A stretch of 64,000 nt of DNA from Chrysopilus asiliformis (GCA_964034945.1 OZ035962.1:66793274-66857273); one strand, 5' to 3'; counted from the stretch's first letter, positions 37,391 through 48,708 are shown. A program made the numbers and translations. The notes: a model not told the origin generated them from the letters alone.

Positions 37391-38595
37391 ATGTGATATT
37401 AACTAATCTTGCGGTGAATTGCCTTCTTTTGGCCATTAATCCAAGAACAATGTTTGTTTCATTCATTTTTCAGTCCTTATCGGAAAACCAACTGTGAAAT
37501 TCCATACTATGAAATTAAGCATGGGTAAGTTAAATAACCCGTTAAATATTACAGCAGAATTTTTCATCCGAAAACGAAAAAAAACCCAAAAATATAAATA
37601 AATCACAAAATGTCTTCCTATCATCTACTAAGTAGGATAGAAAGATGAGTGGCAAAAGAAAATTGGAAAAATGTACAAGCATTTCGGGGTCCAACTCCCA
37701 AACCTATGGAAATACAAACGTCAGCCAAGCGTAAGGCTGATCCTGGCTATATTATATAACGATCTAGTTTCATGTTTTTTTTTGTTGCGAAATTCTCAAC
37801 AGGACATCAAGTTATCATTTCACAGAAAAAAAACGAAAACGAAAGCGAAAGAAGGGACAACAGCAGGGAGGGCTAGAAACGAAGCAACAGAGAAACCACA
37901 TAACGACTGTGAAAAACGTTTGCAGAATATCACTTCCTTATTCGTATATGTCTGTTAGTGTAGGAAGAAATTATGTGAAATCCAAGTGCTAGATTTTATT
38001 CAACTATGGTACTACATATTATGAATGAAATAGGTTAACATTATTATTTATTTATTTATTTAGATTATAAACTTATTTCTTTTCTCAACAATGAGAGCTT
38101 TTTTTTCCGGCCCCAACATATCTGGCTGTAAGTCAGTTTCGTGTGAGATTAGCAGTATAAGTCAAGGACTCCGAAACGCAGAAAAAAACGCTTTGATATA
38201 TATTTAAGTAAAGGTCATTAATATCATAACCCCGAAACGTTAGCTTTGTATACGCTTGTAAAAATTTCCAGAATACGTGCTTTGATTTTTATTATTGCCT
38301 TCTCGTCATTTTCCTTGACGTCAAGTGCGTAACAAAACTCGAATTCGTATTATTTCATTATTTTATATAAGGTATACCTTGTACCATTATTTTATACCTT
38401 GTACATATAAAATATAATTCTTATAGGTATTTGTGATTTATAGGAAAATATGTTTTGCAAAAAGTTTTTCATAATGAACAGCTTTAATAAAATCTAACCA
38501 AATGAGAAAAAAATTTCATCAAATCATCACGATGTCGAAGTAAAGGGCATAGACAAAAAAAAAACAAAAGAGTTTGCCTTTAAAGGCCAGAATAC
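37391..38595. other. No gene recognised
   Basis: A lysine-rich 95-codon frame at 37671-37958 has no recognisable domain and no supporting context. An (attt)n run lies at about 38043-38062. Confidence 0.35.
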
Positions 38596-38990
38596 AATTG
38601 GCCCCACACAACATTTACGGCGACAATTCAGATTTTAAACTCATAGAACCTTATGCTTCTGCATACAATCAATCCGACCAACTTTGTCGCCGTAAAAATT
38701 TGCATCGAATTTAACTTTTGTCGGTCAGCTCGCCGACAAAATTTCATGGTTGATTCAAAATGAAATCTTATGGGGACGTCATAAAATCTAAATTTCGTCA
38801 CTCAAGGGGAAGTTCAAGAAAGTATTAGGAAATATAGTTCGTTTGTTGAGTTGCTTACATTCACATTCCTATTATTTATGATAATTGGTAACAAAACATG
38901 TTATATGTGGCTCACCGACCGACTGTCGAAATCAAATGAAAAACAAATGACAACAAAGAGTGCGCAATTGTATATGGAGGGCGACATTTG
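38596..38990. mobile_element. TIR element family G, copy 2 (right end truncated)
   Basis: Reverse-oriented relative of 19476-20075: aattggccccacacaacatt, gtcggtcagctcgccgacaa, agtattaggaaatatagttc, cacattcctattat and tgcgcaattgtatatggagg in order. The other end breaks off after ggcgacatt. It lacks the TTAA MITE present in copy 1. Confidence 0.7.
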
Positions 38991-39241
38991 TGACATTCAT
39001 TATGGTTTTACCCAAAATGTTCAGAAAACCCTGCCAATGTCACTGCATACCGTGTGCCAGCTTGCGCTCAGGGAAAATGGGGGAGGGGGGGGGGGGGTTC
39101 TGGTGACATAGATTTTCTGGAGACCACAAAAAAAAATTTATGTTGCGGGACCCGATATGCCTATCACTACCGAATCACACCTTTTTTCTGCAGTAGGATT
39201 CTTGGCAAATTCGATAAATAACGATCTGGAAAGTTCGCTAA

Positions 39242-39368
39242 CGGCCAATTTATTCACTAGGAGTTAAATCGCCTTAACTCCCTTAACACACCTTTAACAT
39301 GGAAAATAAGGTTAGCTAACTCCCTTAACTCAATAACTCGGCTTAACTCATAGTGAATAAATTGGCCG
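39242..39368. mobile_element. 127-bp MITE with TAA duplication
   Basis: Ends cggccaatttattcacta, perfectly inverted (18 bp) with continued similarity (gagttaa(at/gc)cg). Flanks TAA at 39239-39241 and 39369-39371. The centre repeats cttaactcc words. PIF/Harbinger-type by TSD. Confidence 0.85.
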
Positions 39369-39371
39369 TAA

Positions 39372-40028
39372 GGGTATTATTTTGTACAGGTGGTTAATTT
39401 TCCCTCTGGCGGCGAAAATTTAAATACAATCTTGACAGTAGCGGCAAATTTAAAATTTGTTTTAAATTCGACATATTTTGAAAAGTAAACAAATAACAAT
39501 TTTCTTTCGAAAAAGTGTAATATTTAGTTGTGAAAAGTATTTATATAAGTCGGGCGGCCAGCCGGCAGTTTTTTATGCAAGTCTAAATGGATTTCCGCTC
39601 ACTTTTCCTTTGACAAAACAAAATAGAAAAGTCTCCGAAAATCGTTTTAGAATTTCCCGGATTAGCCAAATGGAAAGGTTTTACGTTTTTGGGAAAAAAT
39701 TTTAATCACAACAAAAAAATGTCACAGAAATAAACACAAATGGTTGAGGTTAAATACAAAAGATTTTTTTTGCTGTCAGCAATTTCGATTCAATTCAATT
39801 TTATTGCACTTTCTTGCTGCCAAGATGTGTTTCCCTCCCTCTTTCGGCACTACAACCGGTTTCCGCTGTTGGCCGCCACAAGCAAGAGTAATTTTCATTT
39901 CGCTGTGCGTGAAAGATCTCTTGTCATCAGCGGTTTGAAAATTTCAACTTGATCACAAAGTAAAGGCGAATTTAATTTCGTTTTTTTTTAAAGGAAAAGG
40001 CAAATGCGAGTAATGTTTAGACAATTAA
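39372..40028. other. No gene recognised
   Basis: Short frames here lack domains, splice context or repeats that would support a call. Confidence 0.35.
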
Positions 40029-40511
40029 GGAGGATCTCCATTACCATGACTTCTGTAACTTCAAAAAAATGCAGAAAACTAGAGCAAGATATACTTATAT
40101 AGATCTAAATAGGAATGACTGAATACAAGTATAAACGCTTTCCCTTCAAGTTTAACAACTTTATAGGAATCATATCAAACCTTATGCTATGAATATAAGG
40201 TTCAAATTGGCATAGAAATAAAGCTATACAGCTGCATGTGTGTGTTTGAACTACATGAAAAATGACAGCTACGCTATAATAGCACTTTGTATGTGTCTGT
40301 GCTCACTATTCACTTACAGGGACAATGTGTAATTGTAGTAGAAATCGCTATAAAAAAGTTCAAGTCCGTCAACTGCAACCATAAAATTTTTGCAGTTGCC
40401 GACAAATTTTTGCAGTTGATTCTTATCTCCCTTTCTCGCCAAGGTATCTTCACATAAATGTGTCTCAATTTTTTTGCAGTTGGGAAAAGTCATGGTAATG
40501 GAGGGCCAACT
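40029..40511. mobile_element. TTAA-flanked MITE, copy 2
   Basis: TTAA at 40025-40028 and 40512-40515. It is collinear with 36921-37386, with small indels; the conserved core includes gttgccgacaaatttttgca and tcttcacataaatgtgtctc. The two copies are in the same orientation. Confidence 0.8.
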
Positions 40512-40515
40512 TTAA

Positions 40516-41317
40516 GGGACGCATTCAACATTTTAATTCGTTTCTGCCAACACAACAACAATTAAACAACATTCTTAAGTGGACGAAACTCAAACATTAG
40601 TGTTTATCGACTGGTACGAGAGCAGCCGTTATGAAAATTCGTTTTGGAAGGATCAGTGTTGCGGAGTCCTAGTCGAGGGTAATTTTATTGGAAAGTTGAC
40701 AGCGAGAAACAAATACAACGCCATTTCATATCCACTACCACAAACGTAAAAGCTCTTATTCGTATTTATGGATAACGACATCGCTATGGATAACTACATC
40801 GTTATAAGTGCCAAGAATCCTACTGCTGGTATCCCTCGGAACTCCGATATTTTGAGTCCTCTTTTATGCTCCCGATTTTTTGTTTTTTACTACTCCAGCA
40901 GTTACCCCTTTTTTATTATTTTAACCTTATTTTGTAATCATAGCCCTTTAACCGTCTTCCCCTTTGAATAAAACAATTAAGAAAACATTTTAATTAGGAG
41001 AATTAGGCGGTCTCGTAAACCGTTTCAATCTTTGGAAAAAAAAATTTTTATATATGATGCTGAAAATTAAAATTTTGCGAATTTCGGCCAGCTCAATAAA
41101 AGATTCGATATTGTTTTTTTTTGGTTATGTAATCCTTTTTTTTATATATCTTGTATTTATTTATTCAATTATTTATAAGCCCTATCTAAAAATGTTTACT
41201 TTATTTCTCTTTTTTTACTATGTCAATTCTGATTTCCTAACCTTTTACAAATTCAAAATTACAAATACTAAGAGGTACTTATCAGCGTGCCATCCTCGTT
41301 TCCTCAAATCATACATA
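40516..41317. other. No gene recognised
   Basis: Unresolved sequence between two elements. It could be remnant retrotransposon leader or LTR sequence, but no duplicate was found in the window. Confidence 0.3.
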
Positions 41318-42606
41318 ACACATGGATCAATAAGTCCCGAGACTAACCCAGAGATGACGCTCGTAGTAAACCAGTAACCACGTCTTTCTAGAGTACTAAC
41401 CTTTGCTTGAAACGTGTCAAAATTTTAAGTCGATCGGACCAGAAACAGCTGAGTTATCGAGGTTGGAGTAAAGTCGTTTTGTAGTTTGTTTAAAAAATGG
41501 AAAAAACCGAGTTTCGTGTTCTGATAAAACATTGTTTTTTAATGGGTAAAAACACCGTGCAAGCGAAACAATGGATTGAAAAATGTTACCCGGACTCTTG
41601 TCCATCAAAAGCAACGATTTGTCGGTGGTTTGCCGAGTTTAAACGTACGACGACACAAATGACGCGGAACGCTCGGGTAGACCTGTGGAAGCCGTTACAC
41701 CGGAAAATGTGAGTGAAGTGACAAAAATTATAATGAAAGATCGTAAAGTGAAGCTCCGTGAGATTGCTGAGATAACACAGATATCATATGGAAGTGCATT
41801 TACTATCCTTCATGAAAAATTGAGCATGAAAAAGGTTTTTTCCAAGTGGGTGCCGCGATTGCTTTCGATGGAACAAAAACAGCAACGAGTCGATGATTCA
41901 GAAAGCTGTTTATCGCTATTTACTCGCAATAAAAAAGATTTCTTGCGTCGTTACGTGTCCATGGACGAAACATGGATACATCACTACACTCCAGAGTCGA
42001 AGCGGCAGTCATCTGAGTGGCGCACAGCTGGCGAAAGCCGTCCGAAGCGTCCGAAAACGCAGCAATCAGCTGGCAAAGTCATGGCGTCAGTTTTTTGGGA
42101 TACGCATGGCGTGATTTTCATTGACTACCTCGAAAAAGGTAAATCGATCAACAGTGATTATTATATTGACTTGCTGGTGCGTTTGAAGGAGGAAATCGCA
42201 AAAAAACGACCGCACATGCAGAGAAAAAAAATCCTTTTTCACCAAGACAATGCACCCTGCCACAAGTCGATGAAAACAATGGCAAAATTGAACGAATTGG
42301 GCTTTCATCTGCTTCCCCACCCCCCATACTCGCCAGATTTAGCCCCCAGTGACTACTGGCTCTTTGCTGATCTTAAAAAAATGCTCCAGGGAAAAAGATT
42401 TGGCTCAAATGAGGAGGTCATCGCTGAAACTGAAGCTTATTTTGAAGCGAAAGATAATTTTTTTTATAAACATGGTATTGAAAAATTGGAAAAGCGTTGG
42501 AACGATTGTATCACCCTAAAAGGTGATTATATTGATGAATAAAAAAAAATTTGGCAAAAAAAATGTTGTTTTCATTGTTAGTCTCGGGACTTATTGATCC
42601 ATGTGT
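41318..42606 (+). mobile_element. Full-length mariner element with perfect terminal repeats
   Basis: The inverted ends start acacatggatcaataagtcc and are identical over about 30 bp. TA flanks lie at 41316-41317 and 42607-42608. At 1289 bp it has the standard mariner length. The transposase has one frame disruption and otherwise looks complete, so the insertion is young. Confidence 0.95.
41497..42542 (+). pseudogene. Mariner transposase (D,D34D) with a single frameshift
   Basis: A transposase cuts and pastes the element at TA sites. The first frame, from 41497, gives MEKTEFRVLIKHCFLMGKNT and the WFAEFKR helix-turn-helix region. At about 41650-41670 the frame shifts. The second frame runs from VEAVTPENVSEVTK to the stop at 42540-42542. 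Catalytic aspartates are visible in SMDETWIHHY, FHQDNAPCHKS and YSPDLAPSDYW, and exactly 34 residues separate the second and third, as in true mariners. WVPRLLSMEQKQQR carries the conserved linker WVPR motif. As it stands it cannot make full-length protein. Confidence 0.93.
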
Positions 42607-42879
42607 TAGTCTGCTTCTTGTTGAGCGATCTGCTAGCATAATCCAGATTCCAATTGCGTTTTGCTGGCGCGTTCTTACTCCTCTCGCCTCGTATATGACC
42701 TCTTACTTAGGATTTCTATCCAAGCACCTTTTTTTCTTTTTTTTAATGTAAAAAATTTTTTTTTTTAAACTTTAACTGATTCTTGTCTTTTGTTAATTGG
42801 TTCGAAATTCACAAGAAAATCTTTCTGAACTTTGAAATTAGCACGTTGTCTTGTTTTTTTTTATAGTTCCTTTTTACTA
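42607..42879. other. Unresolved sequence between mariner and Penelope fragment
   Basis: Pyrimidine-rich and T-rich; no feature could be supported. Confidence 0.3.
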
Positions 42880-42977
42880 TAATTGATTTAAGGCTTTCGC
42901 GGTTGCTTAATGCCATAATTAAGGACTTTCGGTTTAACCGCGTGAATTTTAAAAAAGAAGTAAAACTTACTTTTTAT

Positions 42978-43030
42978 TTGCCGAGACGTTTCGGTTAGAG
43001 CATGTGCTAACCATGGTCGCTCGAGGACTG
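42978..43030 (-). ncRNA. Decayed hammerhead-ribozyme-like motif in the Penelope 3' region
   Basis: On the minus strand: helix I strand cgag, then cgaccat in place of the CUGANGA box, helix II ggttag / ctaacc, then the conserved GAAA, C and GUC (cleavage site), then cucg closing helix I. Hammerhead motifs are known in Penelope-like elements. The first core box has lost at least one base, so activity is doubtful. Confidence 0.45.
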
Positions 43031-43043
43031 GTTCAAGCTTTGC

Positions 43044-43535
43044 TTAAAACATTGGACGGCTTCTCAAATTATAACGGTGCCTGTTGACCGTTTGTTGGCA
43101 AACTGTACTGATTGTGTCGTCCGGTTTATCGATGGACTTTAACGGTCGCAGCAATTTCAACACAGGATTCCAAGTTTCGGATAATTTTAGGCTGTCATCT
43201 CTATTAAACGTAGGCCTGCGTTTAATTTCGATTGCTTCTCGAACTAAACGTGGATAATATCGTTTTTCTGTGGCCACGATACGTGCTTGGTCAAAACGTA
43301 TCCAGTGATTTTGACTATTATCCATGGTATGTTCAGCAATAGCCGATGTCTCCTTCTTGTTGTTTTTTATGCCTGAGAGGTGTTCCTGCAGCCGCACCGA
43401 AATATTCCGTTTAGTTTGTCCTATGTAGAAGCTGCCACAACTGCAAGGTACCTCATAGACACCGCAATTTTCTAAGGGTATACGATCTTTAGGAGATCTA
43501 AGGTACCCTTTAATTTTTGTAGGTGGTATTGATTC
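43044..43535 (-). pseudogene. GIY-YIG endonuclease domain of a Penelope-like element
   Basis: In Penelope-like elements this domain nicks target DNA to start insertion. The frame reads PPTKIKGYLRSPKDRIPLEN, then CGVYEVPCSCGSFYIGQTKR (GVY and YIG motifs, with the CxC spacer between), then VRLQEHLSGI and SAIAEHTMD (the conserved Glu/His region) and YYPRLVREAIEIKRRP. It is open to its stop at 43044, so this part is intact. Everything upstream is lost; the apparent extension to 43682 is antisense of gag. Confidence 0.88.
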
Positions 43536-43545
43536 TAAGGGGGCG

Positions 43546-45015
43546 ATGCAAGCCAAATTACTGCAGGAAGTCACAAACAACTTGGAGAAAACCATAGGGG
43601 ACGTCTTAGAGCGATCGTTGAAGCAACACGGTAGACCCGAACAACAACAAGGGGCTGCACCGAGGTTTGAGAGGGAAGCCAAAGCTTCGTTAAGATCAAG
43701 ACAACCGGAAGCTCGAAGCCATCAAAGGGTTGCTAGTCCATCTATAGATACTTCCGGCAATTGTTTCCAGAATCGGGATGATTATGTAGTGTATTTGGAA
43801 ACTTTAGTCAGAGAGCAGGCAAATACACCAAGAGAGTCCAGACCTCAAATGTGGCAACCGAGTAGGGATTCAGCGACAAATGAGACAGTTTACCGGACAA
43901 GAAACCAAGTTTCAGACATTGGGAGAAATCATCAACGTCAATCTGCTAGGGCTACAGTCGAACTTCAAGGAAGCCGGCTCGATAACGAGGAAAGACGAGC
44001 AGGGATACGATCCGGAATGAATGAACCGAATCTTATTGACGCATTCTGTGAATTCAATCTTCGAGAAAATCGCCAACCAGACCGTCAACGTACATATAGG
44101 CAAGGTCACGAAGAAAGCGAAGACAGCAGTGCAAGTCGATTCAATTATGAAATGGAGAACCGACGGAATTATCCTCCAACAAATCGAGATTGCAAATTGC
44201 AGCGATGGGGATTTCGTTTCGACGGAGTTTCTGACGAGCTTAGAGTAGATGAGTTTATTTTCCGAATCGAGAAACTTAAAGTCGCATATGGTTATACTTG
44301 GCAGCAAATCCTTGGGAACTTCCATATTCTAGTAAAAGGCCAAGCGGAAAATTGGTACTGGCGATACTTGAAGCAATCGCCAACTGCAACTTGGGTCGAT
44401 TTGAAGGCAGCGTTATTAAGGAGGTTTAAGCGAACACTGACAGATTATGATATCTTACCTCGAATAATTGAAAGGCATCAGCGACCAAGTGAGACGTTCG
44501 ACGATTTTCTGAATAGCGTTTTGAAAGAAGCCGACTCTTTAAAGGCTCCAATACCTGTTGTAGACCTAATCAACATTATTAAAGGCAATGTTAGAGAGCG
44601 AATCGGTCAGCTAATATTTTCCCAGCCTATACTGACAATAGAACAGTTGCGTGAAACCGGCAAGAGAGCAGAAAGATTCTTGAACAGGAACTATGCGAGT
44701 CGTAACCAATATCAGCCCAGCGGTAAACAAGTTCACGAGTTAGAGGGTGAGAAAAGTTACGAGGACACTAGAACGCCTGAAGTAGAAGCTCTACAAGGTC
44801 GAAGGGAAAACCCACCTAAATGCTGGAACTGCGATCAACAAGGACATTTATTCCGCGACTGTCCATTGGGTGAACGAAAGATCTTTTGTTATAGATGTGG
44901 AAAAAAGGGCGTTGGATCGGTACATAAATGTCCAGATTGTCGACAGGGAAATGGGGTGAGGAGCAATCTCGTATCGGGGGTGACTTGTTCCCAGAATCCT
45001 GTCCCCGAAGAATAA
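43546..45015 (+). CDS. Gypsy gag (nucleocapsid) ORF
   Basis: Gag forms the virus-like particle and binds element RNA. The 489-codon frame holds a glutamine/arginine-rich start, then a capsid-like helical segment (residues ~200-390, with TWVDLKAALLRRFKRTLTDY). Near residue 426 there is a CCHC zinc knuckle CWNCDQQGHLFRDC, followed by a less regular CYRCGKKGVG...HKCPDC. The frame stays open upstream of the first ATG into the junction, so the true N terminus may be lost. It overlaps pol by 88 nt. Confidence 0.85.
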   Translation: MQAKLLQEVTNNLEKTIGDVLERSLKQHGRPEQQQGAAPRFEREAKASLRSRQPEARSHQRVASPSIDTSGNCFQNRDDYVVYLETLVREQANTPRESRPQMWQPSRDSATNETVYRTRNQVSDIGRNHQRQSARATVELQGSRLDNEERRAGIRSGMNEPNLIDAFCEFNLRENRQPDRQRTYRQGHEESEDSSASRFNYEMENRRNYPPTNRDCKLQRWGFRFDGVSDELRVDEFIFRIEKLKVAYGYTWQQILGNFHILVKGQAENWYWRYLKQSPTATWVDLKAALLRRFKRTLTDYDILPRIIERHQRPSETFDDFLNSVLKEADSLKAPIPVVDLINIIKGNVRERIGQLIFSQPILTIEQLRETGKRAERFLNRNYASRNQYQPSGKQVHELEGEKSYEDTRTPEVEALQGRRENPPKCWNCDQQGHLFRDCPLGERKIFCYRCGKKGVGSVHKCPDCRQGNGVRSNLVSGVTCSQNPVPEE

Positions 45016-47520
45016 ATTCTGAAGGAGCGGATATCTCAGAGACCACGGGAAGCGAACAAAACAAAATTTTGAGAAGAGATCTTGTTAAAAGTACAGAAAA
45101 TAAAAGATCGTTTGAAAACAATTGGCACGCTAAACCTTTACATCAGCGTAAATTAGATTATGAATTAGTTAGGAAAAGAATTTTTGGTGAAGGTAATAGT
45201 TATAGTAATAATAATAATAAAAAGATAGATAAGCTACGGGAGCGATTTAGGGCTAAAAGAGAACTGCATCACAATATATCTATGTCGTCCATATCTAGAG
45301 AAATTGATGGCCGTCCGTATGCAAAAGTAGAGATCGGTGGAAAGTTTTTCGAGGGCCTTTTAGACAGCGGAGCTTCAATTAGTTGTTTTGGTAAAAATAG
45401 CATCGAGATTTTAAACGAGTTGAAAATCCCGATGAAGCAATTCACATCTAGCATCAAAACAGCTGATGGAAGAAGCCAGAAAATCATGGGAAGAGTAATT
45501 TTACCTGTCACGTACCAGGGTCAGACTCATGAAGTGCAGTTGTTTGTAGTGCCCGGTTTAGCACAGACACTGTACTTGGGGATTGATTTTTGGAGACAAT
45601 TTAAGATTGCCCCTCAAATCGTGTCTGAAATTGAAAAGAGTGAGGAAATGGAAACCGGTATTGCAAAAAGACACCAGCTAACGCCGAGACAAGAAGAGGA
45701 ATTAGAATCTACCATAGCGAAATTTCCATCTTTCTCTGAATATGGATTGGGGAAAACCAGCCTCGAGGAGCACGTCATCGAGGTGGGCGACACATCCCCG
45801 ATTAAGCAGCGGCATTATCCAGTCTCTCCAGCGGTACAGGGGCTAATTTACGAGGAACTTGATAGAATGCTCAGCCTTGGTGTGATAGAAGAAAGTTTGA
45901 GTGCGTGGAGCTCTCCAGTCGTCCTGGTCCGAAAACCGGGAAAGAACCGACTGTGCTTAGACTCACGTAAGCTCAACGACGTCACGAAAAAGGACGCATT
46001 CCCCCTGCCGCACATCGAAGGTCTGCTCAGTCGTCTTGAAGACACACACTTCATCTGCAGTGTGGATCTTAAAGACGCATTCTGGCAGATACCGCTGGAG
46101 GAGAAGTCGAGGGAGTTTACGGCATTCACGGTACCAGGTAGACCGCTCTACCAATACACCGTTATGCCGTTTGGTTTGTCAAACTCAGCGCAACGGTTTT
46201 GCCGATTGATGGAAAAGGTGATTCCGCATAAGCTTCGTAGGTATGTGTTCGTCTACCTCGATGACCTGCTGATCGTAGCACAAACATTTGATCACATGAT
46301 AGATCTTTTGAACCAAGTAGCCGACCACCTTTGGCGAGCCGGTTTGACAGTTAACCTTGATAAGTCAAAGTTTGGTTTTAAGGAGCTCAAATATTTGGGA
46401 TACATTGTTGGGGGTGGGTGTCTTAAAACGGATCCCGAAAAAGTCGCCGCCATTAGAGAATTTCCGGTGCCATCGTCTCCCAAACAAACTAGGCGTTTTC
46501 TTGGGATGTGCGGGTGGTACCGCCGATTTATTAAAAATTTCTCGTCACTGTCAGGTCCGATTTCAGATACTCTGAAAAAGGGGAAAAAGTTTGAATTTTC
46601 CGAGGAAGCCAGAGTCGCGTTCGAGACTCTAAAAACAGCTTTATGTACTGCACCAGTGTTAGGACATCCGGACTTCACGAAAGAGTTCGTAATCCAGTGT
46701 GATGCGTCTACGATGGGGGTAGGCGGGGTGTTGTTTCAGTACGACGAGGAGGGGAACGAGAAACCGATTGCCTACGTGTCCCAGAAATTAAACGCGGCAC
46801 AGCGCAATTACACGGTGACCGAATTAGAATGTTATGCAGCGATCATTAGTATAAAAAAATTCAGACCGTACGTCGAGGGTATGCCATTTAAAGTTATAAC
46901 AGACCACGCCAGCTTGAAGTGGCTTATGAGCCAGAAAGATCTGAGCGGGCGGCTGGCGAGGTGGAGTTTGAAGCTTCAGGCTTTTGATTTCAGGATCGAG
47001 CATCGAAAGGGTAGCCAGAATGTGGTCCCTGACGCTTTATCCAGAGCTTATGTTGAGTCGTTAGATTCAGATCCTGGTATACCGATGGAAATTGACCTGG
47101 ATTCTACAGAATTTGAGTCGGATGAGTACAAAACAATAAAAGATACATTTACTCGAAACCAAGAAAGGTTACCAGATCTCCAAGTGTCCGAAGGTTACAT
47201 TTATAAGCGACTAGGGTTTCATTCTGGTGAACCTGTTCAGGAGGATTCAGCCTGGAAGTTGTGGGTGCCGGCTGGACTGACGTCCGCTCTGATCCGGATG
47301 GCTCATGATACGCCTCAGGCGGCACATGGAGGCATCGGCAAAACGTTATATCGACTGCGACAAAAGTACTATTGGCCAACCATGGCTACTCAGGTCAAGA
47401 AATATGTTCAAGATTGTGTAGTCTGCAAAGAGACAAAGTCTCCAAACGTGCTCATGCGACCGCCCACGGGGGAAATACAAATACCCGAACGGCCATGGCA
47501 AAAGATATATATTGATTTTT
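44928..47520 (+). pseudogene. Gypsy pol: protease, reverse transcriptase, RNase H, truncated integrase
   Basis: The frame is -1 relative to gag. Visible are the protease site LLDSGASIS (~residue 145), reverse transcriptase with VDLKDAFWQI and FVYLDDLLIV (~445), RNase H with QCDASTMGVGG (~592) and the integrase HHCC zinc finger H-x6-H...CVVC (~793-834). The polyprotein is cut just after RPWQKIYIDF (~863), at the start of the integrase core. The remaining codons to 47615 are unrelated T-rich sequence. Catalytic DDE integrase and the 3' LTR are missing. Confidence 0.93.
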
Positions 47521-48436
47521 TTTTGATCACTACAACGAACTTTTATTCGATTTTTTTTTTTGAGTTCGTTTATTCTTTTGTTTTCTTGGAAACTCGCATA
47601 CATGAGTCTTATTGAGGAATTTTTAAGAAAAATATAGAATTGTTATAAAGGGGCATATGAATGTTTTTGTTTTCATTTCGTCGATATTTATTTTTGATTC
47701 TGCGTTTGATTTCCGGTTCGTCTTTGTTTAACATGGACGGATTTTTAACACGGCGATCAGACCATCTCTGTGGGTTGATTAACGCGATCATGTCGTAGGT
47801 TTCGTCCCTATTTAGGGGGGTTGATTGATGTCAGTGAGCATGGGGGCAGCAGAGACGTATGATGAAACTTAACAGTTTTTTTTTCTTTCAAACTTCATAT
47901 GTTGTCCTTATGACAGCATATATTTACCCATAATTTTACTTTCCTATCTTAATTTATAGTTTCCGTTTTCTTTGGTATTGATAAACACATTTATTCTAAT
48001 TTTTTGAGAACCCCAATTCGGCATGTAAATCCGTTTACCTTCAGTTTGTCCCAACGGCCAAGATCCACCCCACCGACGAGCTAAGTCCAGGTCCGCGCAA
48101 GCATGCCAGAGCCCGAGGGATAAACAGGCTGGCCTCGGGGCTACTGTAATCCAGGTACAGTTAAGTATGCCCCAAATTATGTTGTCGGTTCCAGTCCACA
48201 ATGTATTGGCCGGCCTGGTAACAACATTGGTATTTGAGTTCTATACGATAGAATATAAATTTTGTTGCTAAGCTGAAGTATATAACCGCCGTGTGGTATT
48301 TTATTTTCGCTTTTTCCATAGTTTAGAAATAGGGGTAGAGAGCCTTTTAAATACTCTTAATATTTTTTTTTTGCCTGCGGATAACCGAAAACTTTCGCAA
48401 CTTAATTTATTATTTAAGAAAAAAAAATCAATTATA
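47521..48436. other. Unresolved, possibly repeat-derived sequence
   Basis: A T-rich stretch follows the pol break. 48040-48300 is less AT-rich (gcccgagggataaacaggct, ggcctcggggctactgtaat) and could be part of an LTR or another element, but no second copy exists in the window. Confidence 0.3.
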
Positions 48437-48708
48437 CACTCAGAAAAATTGAGGCTAACTCGACGACCTACATACGGCGTAATTGGCCTCGGGCAGGCGC
48501 GCGTTCGCCTGCATGTGGTAAAGTAAAACTGAGTTGACCTGTGGTCGGAGAAATTCTGAAATTAAGCCACCAGCAGGTGAAGTAGGGCATTGGGAGCTGC
48601 ACGAGTTGACGTTAGATAGGTTAACTCTGACCGCTAGCTGGCTTACAGAAACCTCTGTAAGGTCAGAGTTAACCTGACAAAAAGTTGACCTGAACATTTT
48701 TCTGAGTG
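48437..48708 (-). mobile_element. 272-bp MITE, copy 1
   Basis: Ends cactcagaaaaat inverted. It is the same length as, and nearly identical to, 50687-50958 but in opposite orientation. Inner palindromic words ggttaactctgacc / ggtcagagttaacc flank a ctagctgg centre. No frame is likely to be functional, although long frames cross it. Superfamily not certain and no clean TSD. Confidence 0.85.

Larger units (their letters stand above)
42880..43535 (-). mobile_element. Penelope-like element, 5'-truncated 3' end
   Basis: Contains the GIY-YIG endonuclease end of the Penelope-like ORF followed (to the left) by a 3' region with a stem and GAAACGTC core. The upstream reverse transcriptase is absent. 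Homology stops between 43525 and 43545, where gypsy gag sequence begins on the other strand. Confidence 0.8.
43536..47520 (+). mobile_element. Ty3/gypsy-type retrotransposon fragment, both LTRs missing
   Basis: Gag and pol are present in overlapping frames, but no LTR pair was found. The left edge abuts the Penelope-like fragment and the right edge stops inside integrase. It is incapable of mobilising itself. Confidence 0.88.

Noticed and set aside
37671..37958. 95-codon lysine-rich frame
   Set aside because: No recognised similarity, promoter or splice support.
43536..43682. Extension of the Penelope-like frame upstream of 43536
   Set aside because: This part is the antisense of gypsy gag and shows no Penelope similarity.
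40516..48436. Gypsy LTRs or an envelope gene
   Set aside because: No duplicated LTR-like sequence and no envelope-like frame could be recognised on either side of gag-pol.
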